A stretch of 35,335 nt of DNA from Candidatus Rifleibacteriota bacterium. GTDB taxonomy: Bacteria; Muiribacteriota; Ozemobacteria; Ozemobacterales; Ozemobacteraceae. Each line of letters begins with the position of its first letter. Position 1 is the first letter of the stretch. Shown here piece after piece: positions 32,026-35,335 of the stretch. The stretch covers positions 127,267 to 162,601 of the forward strand of contig JADFYG010000003.1 of NCBI GenBank assembly GCA_015233155.1, given 5' to 3'. The notes beneath the pieces were generated by a model, which did not search any database, had not been told where the DNA came from, and saw nothing but the letters and a program-made list of their open reading frames with translations. A program made the position numbers and the translations under genes.

Positions 32026-33027
32026 GTGAAACGAGCAGGTTTGTCGATTTTATTCCTGCTGTTGTTTTCTCTTTTATGTCTCGAAGTGACGACGGTTCGG
32101 GCCGGGGAATGCTCTGAAAAAGCCGCGCATGTTTTCGATCAGCCTTTGATCGACTTTCATTCACATTTTCAGGGAGACTCGCTGGAATCATCAGAATTAC
32201 CGGATATTATGCGGGACAACAATATCGAGATCATGTGTCTGTCCGGGTTACCTGGTGGCGATGGCGACCGCTGGGTCGCGCCTAGCGCATGGGAAAACCC
32301 GGAGTGGGTCAGACCATTCCTGATGAATTTCGACCCGGAGGCGAACGAGTCTGTCCTTTATGTTCATAATCAGCTGAATACGGGCTGTTTTCAAGGGGTG
32401 GGGGAACTTTTCATCAATGGCCACGGTCGCCGCGTTCATGGCGACAATCCTGTTCTGATGTCGATCTACAGACTCGCAGCCGATGCGCGTGTACCAGTGC
32501 TGTTCCACTGGACCCTCGGTTCGACGGAAGCGAAGGAACAGGGCACGAAAGCCGATTTTCAGGCACTCAAACGAGTTCTTTCGCTCAATCCCGATGTGAT
32601 CTTTGTCCTGGCGCACTGCGCCCTCGGTCCTTCTCCGCGCCGTCGGGATTACGATCGGATATTGGACTACCTTCTCACGAAATTCAGCAATCTTTATACG
32701 GATATTTCCGGCATTCACAAAGAGTTATTCGATAAGGACGGATCGATTTCCCAACTTGGAATAATGCTCGCAGAATTGATAGAGAAGCATCCCAGTCGAT
32801 TTCTTCTGGGGTTCGATCTCAGCGATTCGCGCTTTCGCCCGGAGGAATGTGACGCGACGATCAGAATTTACAGGAAATTTCTGATGTTCCTGGGTACCAG
32901 GAATGCCGAGTTGGTCGCGCGGAAAAATGCATTGATGATTCTGGGCAGATGTCGAGATCCTTTTTTAGATGGCGGAAAAAAGCCTCTGTTTATAAGATGG
33001 GAGAAGGGCTTCATCCCCTGGGACTGA
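32026..33027 (+). CDS. Exported amidohydrolase-2 family metal-dependent hydrolase
   Basis: This is a TIM-barrel hydrolase of the amidohydrolase_2 type; its substrate is unknown. A GTG at 32026, four bases after the previous stop, gives a clean signal peptide (KRAGLSILFLLLFSLLCLEV, cleavage near VRA/GE) and 333 residues. An ATG at 31981 in the same frame is the alternative, and neither has a strong ribosome site. Metal-site candidates in order are D-x-H-x-H at 43-47 (IDFHSHF), His about 161 (LFHWTLG), His about 197 (LAHCALG) and Asp about 264 (LLGFDLSDSRF). GVGELFING at about 124-132 matches a typical barrel strand. A Sec signal is uncommon in this mostly cytoplasmic family and argues for an extracytoplasmic substrate. 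Confidence 0.82.
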   Translation: MKRAGLSILFLLLFSLLCLEVTTVRAGECSEKAAHVFDQPLIDFHSHFQGDSLESSELPDIMRDNNIEIMCLSGLPGGDGDRWVAPSAWENPEWVRPFLMNFDPEANESVLYVHNQLNTGCFQGVGELFINGHGRRVHGDNPVLMSIYRLAADARVPVLFHWTLGSTEAKEQGTKADFQALKRVLSLNPDVIFVLAHCALGPSPRRRDYDRILDYLLTKFSNLYTDISGIHKELFDKDGSISQLGIMLAELIEKHPSRFLLGFDLSDSRFRPEECDATIRIYRKFLMFLGTRNAELVARKNALMILGRCRDPFLDGGKKPLFIRWEKGFIPWD

Positions 33028-33135
33028 TTCCTTCACCAGATGAAGGATATGTCTACGATCAGGTCCAGACAGTGATATTTTTGTTCGTCATGATCATGAA
33101 ACGAAATAGTCAGCAACTGGATATGTTGCACAAAA

Positions 33136-33585
33136 TTACAGGGGTAATATAAGCTGGCTGTCCCATGGACGTGATGGTTCTGTTATCTCTATCTTGCCGA
33201 CAAACGGGTTTCGGTTACATTTGAGCAGCTGTGTATCATAGGTCATAAGCCACTTTGCGCCGGCGTCCATCGCCGTTGCCAAGTGGACCGCATCGGCGCC
33301 CTTCAGTCCCGGTATTTTTTCAAGAAGATCGCGGGCTAATTTGGCAATTTTCAAATCCAGGCTGCTTTTTCTGAAAAAAGGTTGAAGTAAAAGTTCTGAT
33401 ACATCTTTTTCTAATCCCAGAGGTCTTCTTGTCTCAGCTATTGCCAGAGTTGAGATACCTGCATGGATCTTTCCTGTTGAAGCATCTTCGATGATGGCGC
33501 GGCAAATTTGAGCCCTACCAACCTCTGCTTTGAAAAGCGCTATAAATAAACAGCTATCAAGATGGACAATGGGATGTTCACTCAT
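33136..33585 (-). CDS. PIN-domain ribonuclease, VapC-like toxin
   Basis: This is a small Mg-dependent RNase fold; in toxin-antitoxin modules such proteins cut tRNA or rRNA. The 149-residue product has the four acidic positions in order: Asp10 (VHLDSC), Glu51 (AIAETRR), Asp98 (KGADAVHLATA) and Asp117 (MTYDTQL). This is the full active-site set, so it is probably active. Length is typical or slightly long. Its ATG overlaps the end of the upstream gene by 8 bases, the usual order and coupling for an antitoxin-toxin pair. The target RNA cannot be inferred. Confidence 0.88.
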   Translation of the reverse strand: MSEHPIVHLDSCLFIALFKAEVGRAQICRAIIEDASTGKIHAGISTLAIAETRRPLGLEKDVSELLLQPFFRKSSLDLKIAKLARDLLEKIPGLKGADAVHLATAMDAGAKWLMTYDTQLLKCNRNPFVGKIEITEPSRPWDSQLILPL

Positions 33586-34330
33586 CGCGAATTGCCCTTA
33601 CGTATTCTTCACTACTAACAGGAATGTTCCAAATTCCGATGTAGTCATCAATACAGAACGGTTTTTGACGTCTCACATCAAGCTCTAACACCTTAATGGA
33701 AACCGGTCTGCCAAGAGAGGAAATTCCAACTTCTCCTCTAACGATAACCCTTTCTCCAAGACATTGCTTAACCCGATTTTTTAAGTGATCCGGGAAGAAG
33801 CAATCTATTTTCCTATCCATTTCATCATACAGGGAAAACTTCATTACACCTCGAAGCGAAACAGCCTCAATAGAGCCCTCGATGCTATCAACGGTAGTAT
33901 CTCGCGGTTTGGTCCATTGATCAATAGTGGAAGCAGCCTTTGTTGTAATTCGTCCTCCGCCAATCGAAACGGAAACATGCGATCCGCATTTTGCACCAAT
34001 GTTTCTCGCGGCCTCAAGTGCTTTCTGGGAAAAATGCTCAGGGGGAAAACTGGCGCCATCTTCAATTTCTCGCAATCCATGCAGCACGCTTTCCACGACG
34101 GCTATAGTATCCGCCGCAAACTTCTGAGCTATCGGAAAGGCTTGTATGGTAGCTCGTGCGCTTCCGAATTCAAGGGCGGCAATACTCCACTTTGTTCTTG
34201 TCTCACCATAACGAGACCGGTCAACGTCGGTAACAATTATTTGAAGGGAATCCAATACTCCGATGAAATGCTTAAGTGAAACTAGTCCGCGATCATCGTC
34301 TATAAATACAGGTATCTGCGTTGGGTTCAT
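33578..34330 (-). CDS. Unrecognised 250-residue partner of the PIN protein, possible large antitoxin
   Basis: The start at 34330 follows GGAGG by 8 bases. It is set by a promoter whose predicted transcript begins near 34343, so an in-frame ATG at 34363 would not be in the mRNA. I recognise no named family. Residues 1-75 are mixed alpha/beta (PVFIDDDRGLVSLKHFIGVL, WSIAALEFGSARATIQAFPI). Residues 70-115 look helical. Residues about 148-222 look like a beta barrel of OB type (GSIEAVSLRGVMKFSLYDEM; GERVIVRGEVGISSLGRPVS). No ribbon-helix-helix, AbrB or HTH of the usual VapB antitoxins is seen, and it is about three times their size. The 8-base overlap with the PIN gene makes a functional pair likely. 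Confidence 0.72.
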   Translation of the reverse strand: MNPTQIPVFIDDDRGLVSLKHFIGVLDSLQIIVTDVDRSRYGETRTKWSIAALEFGSARATIQAFPIAQKFAADTIAVVESVLHGLREIEDGASFPPEHFSQKALEAARNIGAKCGSHVSVSIGGGRITTKAASTIDQWTKPRDTTVDSIEGSIEAVSLRGVMKFSLYDEMDRKIDCFFPDHLKNRVKQCLGERVIVRGEVGISSLGRPVSIKVLELDVRRQKPFCIDDYIGIWNIPVSSEEYVRAIRDE

Positions 34331-34349
34331 GATATTTCCCTCCAACCCT

Positions 34350-34379
34350 ATTTTATCCTCCATTCCTGTAGATTATCAA
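34350..34379 (-). promoter_or_regulatory. Promoter of the PIN operon
   Basis: On the minus strand TTGATA (34374-34379, 5 of 6) and TAAAAT (34350-34355, 5 of 6) are 18 bases apart. This gives a leader of about 13 bases with the GGAGG site in it. It is the best -35/-10 pair in the window. Confidence 0.65.
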
Positions 34380-34514
34380 TTCAATCTTTCAATTTATTCA
34401 TTTTGGAGGCTGCAAGCGATGTCTGCCCATCTGACTCTTGCATGGTGTATTCGTAGTTCACAGCCAGATTCAATTAATTTTCCCGTTCACCGTGTAACCC
34501 ATATTTCCGGGGTT

Positions 34515-35335
34515 TCACGTACACCCCCGTGGATTTTCAAAAAAGTAAAGATGCGACCAGTTCATGATTTCAATAATTTCCAGTAAATTCGGGTTCAAGA
34601 AACGCACCTGCGCGTAGGTCTGTGATTCATGCTTAACCACCAGTCTGTCCACCCCCTCGAAAAGTTTGAATAGAGCCCTAGCAGTGGGATTTGCGGTTCT
34701 TTGCTGGCAGGGGTCAACAATCCGTACCCCCCTCTTTTTTATTTCTCGCCTAAGATCCCTCTGGACAAGCGCATACACAAACATCGATACAAGGTAAACG
34801 AACCCCAAAACGTCGATTCGGGAAGGCAACTTCAGAAAGACAGGAGCGACCGCCAACGGACCTTTCAGCCAGTTAAAGCCGATCTCCACCACCTGTTGCC
34901 CTTTGTATGCTTCCAAAACTTGCATATCAGAAAGTTCACGTCGGTCAGGGATCGTTGTGAGCAGAACAAACATCCCTTCCGGATCGTAGGAAAAAATGCT
35001 CCGGGGAATCTCGGTAACTGTTTCTTGAAGAAAGAAACGAGTCTCCAATTGAGGCTGAGTGTTCTTTGGTTGCCTTCCCCGCGGCTTTCTAAGCGGTATT
35101 TCGCGGGTTTGTACAACAAATCCCAGCATGTGAAATTGCGCCTTGGCGACATCAGAAATAGTTTTGGCCATTTTTTCCGCATCGGCTTTGCAAGCAAAAG
35201 GAATCTCGCCGGCCTTTTCAAGGATTTTGGAAAGATTTTTACGTTCCTTGGTAATGTCGCGCTCTCTCGTCTGACTCCGCTGCCGTGCCAGTTGAGTGGA
35301 ATGGACTACCAAGTATCTCCAGAATACAGATTCTT
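34515..35335 (-). CDS. IS4/IS1634-type transposase, C-terminal part, cut by the window edge
   Basis: This is a DDE transposase of an insertion sequence. The frame is open through the right edge, where it reads FWRYLVVHSTQLARQRSQTR, so the N-terminal part and first two catalytic Asp lie outside. The YREK-type motif Y-x2-Q-x3-E-x6-K is visible as YKGQQVVEIGFNWLK, with Gln in place of Arg; the Glu is the third catalytic residue. The C-terminus (VLGFVYLVSMFVYALVQRDL, LNPNLLEIIEIMNWSHLYFF) is hydrophobic as in IS1634 relatives. The stop is at 34515. I could not find a terminal inverted repeat in 34364-34514, because the other end is not available. Integrity of the whole element is unknown. Confidence 0.85.
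   Translation of the reverse strand, partial: ESVFWRYLVVHSTQLARQRSQTRERDITKERKNLSKILEKAGEIPFACKADAEKMAKTISDVAKAQFHMLGFVVQTREIPLRKPRGRQPKNTQPQLETRFFLQETVTEIPRSIFSYDPEGMFVLLTTIPDRRELSDMQVLEAYKGQQVVEIGFNWLKGPLAVAPVFLKLPSRIDVLGFVYLVSMFVYALVQRDLRREIKKRGVRIVDPCQQRTANPTARALFKLFEGVDRLVVKHESQTYAQVRFLNPNLLEIIEIMNWSHLYFFENPRGCT

Noticed and set aside
33029..33047. Hairpin TCCTTCA-5-TGAAGGA after the amidohydrolase
   Set aside because: The stem is short and has no T-tract on either strand, so it is not a convincing terminator.
34331..34363. Upstream ATG (34363) as start of the PIN partner
   Set aside because: It falls between the -35 and -10 of the best promoter and would not be transcribed. The ATG at 34330 has the GGAGG site.
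34364..34514. Terminal inverted repeat of the insertion sequence
   Set aside because: Without the other end of the element no inverted repeat can be recognised, and no target duplication is visible.

Overview
The window comes from a diderm, flagellated and type IV-piliated bacterium with intermediate GC. P-ring and L-ring flagellar genes (flgI, flgH), a PilQ-type secretin and several lipoprotein signals all require an outer membrane. No ribosomal RNA or other taxonomic marker is present, so the lineage cannot be fixed. The mix of flgFGAHI, pilMNO-PQ, a SpoIID-like protein and huge Ig/propeller lipoproteins would suit a deep-branching, mostly uncultured phylum; Riflebacteria-like is a guess only.

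Layout, left to right. (1) 1-187: 5' end of a TPR protein gene with an in-frame amber codon. (2) 188-482: intergenic, with a 65-bp imperfect palindrome. (3) 483-5735, minus strand: a DUF501 gene followed by flgF, flgG, flgA, flgH and flgI, tightly packed. (4) 5881-7059, plus strand: aroC. (5) 7078-11311, minus strand: FAD dehydrogenase, CorA-like transporter and 5'-nucleotidase, starting from what looks like a leaderless promoter. (6) 11396-16012, minus strand: pilM, pilN, pilO, a small membrane protein, pilP-like and pilQ, ended by a strong terminator. (7) 16277-21272, minus strand: yebC with its own terminator, then ruvA, ruvB, queH and a SpoIID-like lipoprotein. The last three are chained by 4-base overlaps, and there is no ruvC. 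(8) 21413-21530: degenerate tandem repeats. (9) 21538-31136, minus strand: two very large paralogous lipoproteins (2215 and about 943 residues) with Ig-like modules and a C-terminal BNR-like propeller. The smaller one appears to start at CTG. (10) 31431-33027, plus strand: an unknown secreted protein and an exported amidohydrolase. (11) 33136-35335, minus strand: an accessory edge with a PIN-domain toxin, an unusually large upstream partner, and the 3' part of an IS4/IS1634-type transposase cut by the window end.

How the parts work together. The flg block builds the distal rod and the bushing rings through peptidoglycan and outer membrane. The pil block builds the alignment complex and secretin of a type IV pilus. 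ruvAB act in Holliday-junction migration and queH in the last step of queuosine synthesis. The two giant lipoproteins are probably surface-exposed adhesion or binding proteins; this is inferred from architecture only. The least described parts are the giant lipoprotein pair, the PIN operon with its large OB-like partner, the small pil-operon membrane protein, and DUF501 coupled to flgF.
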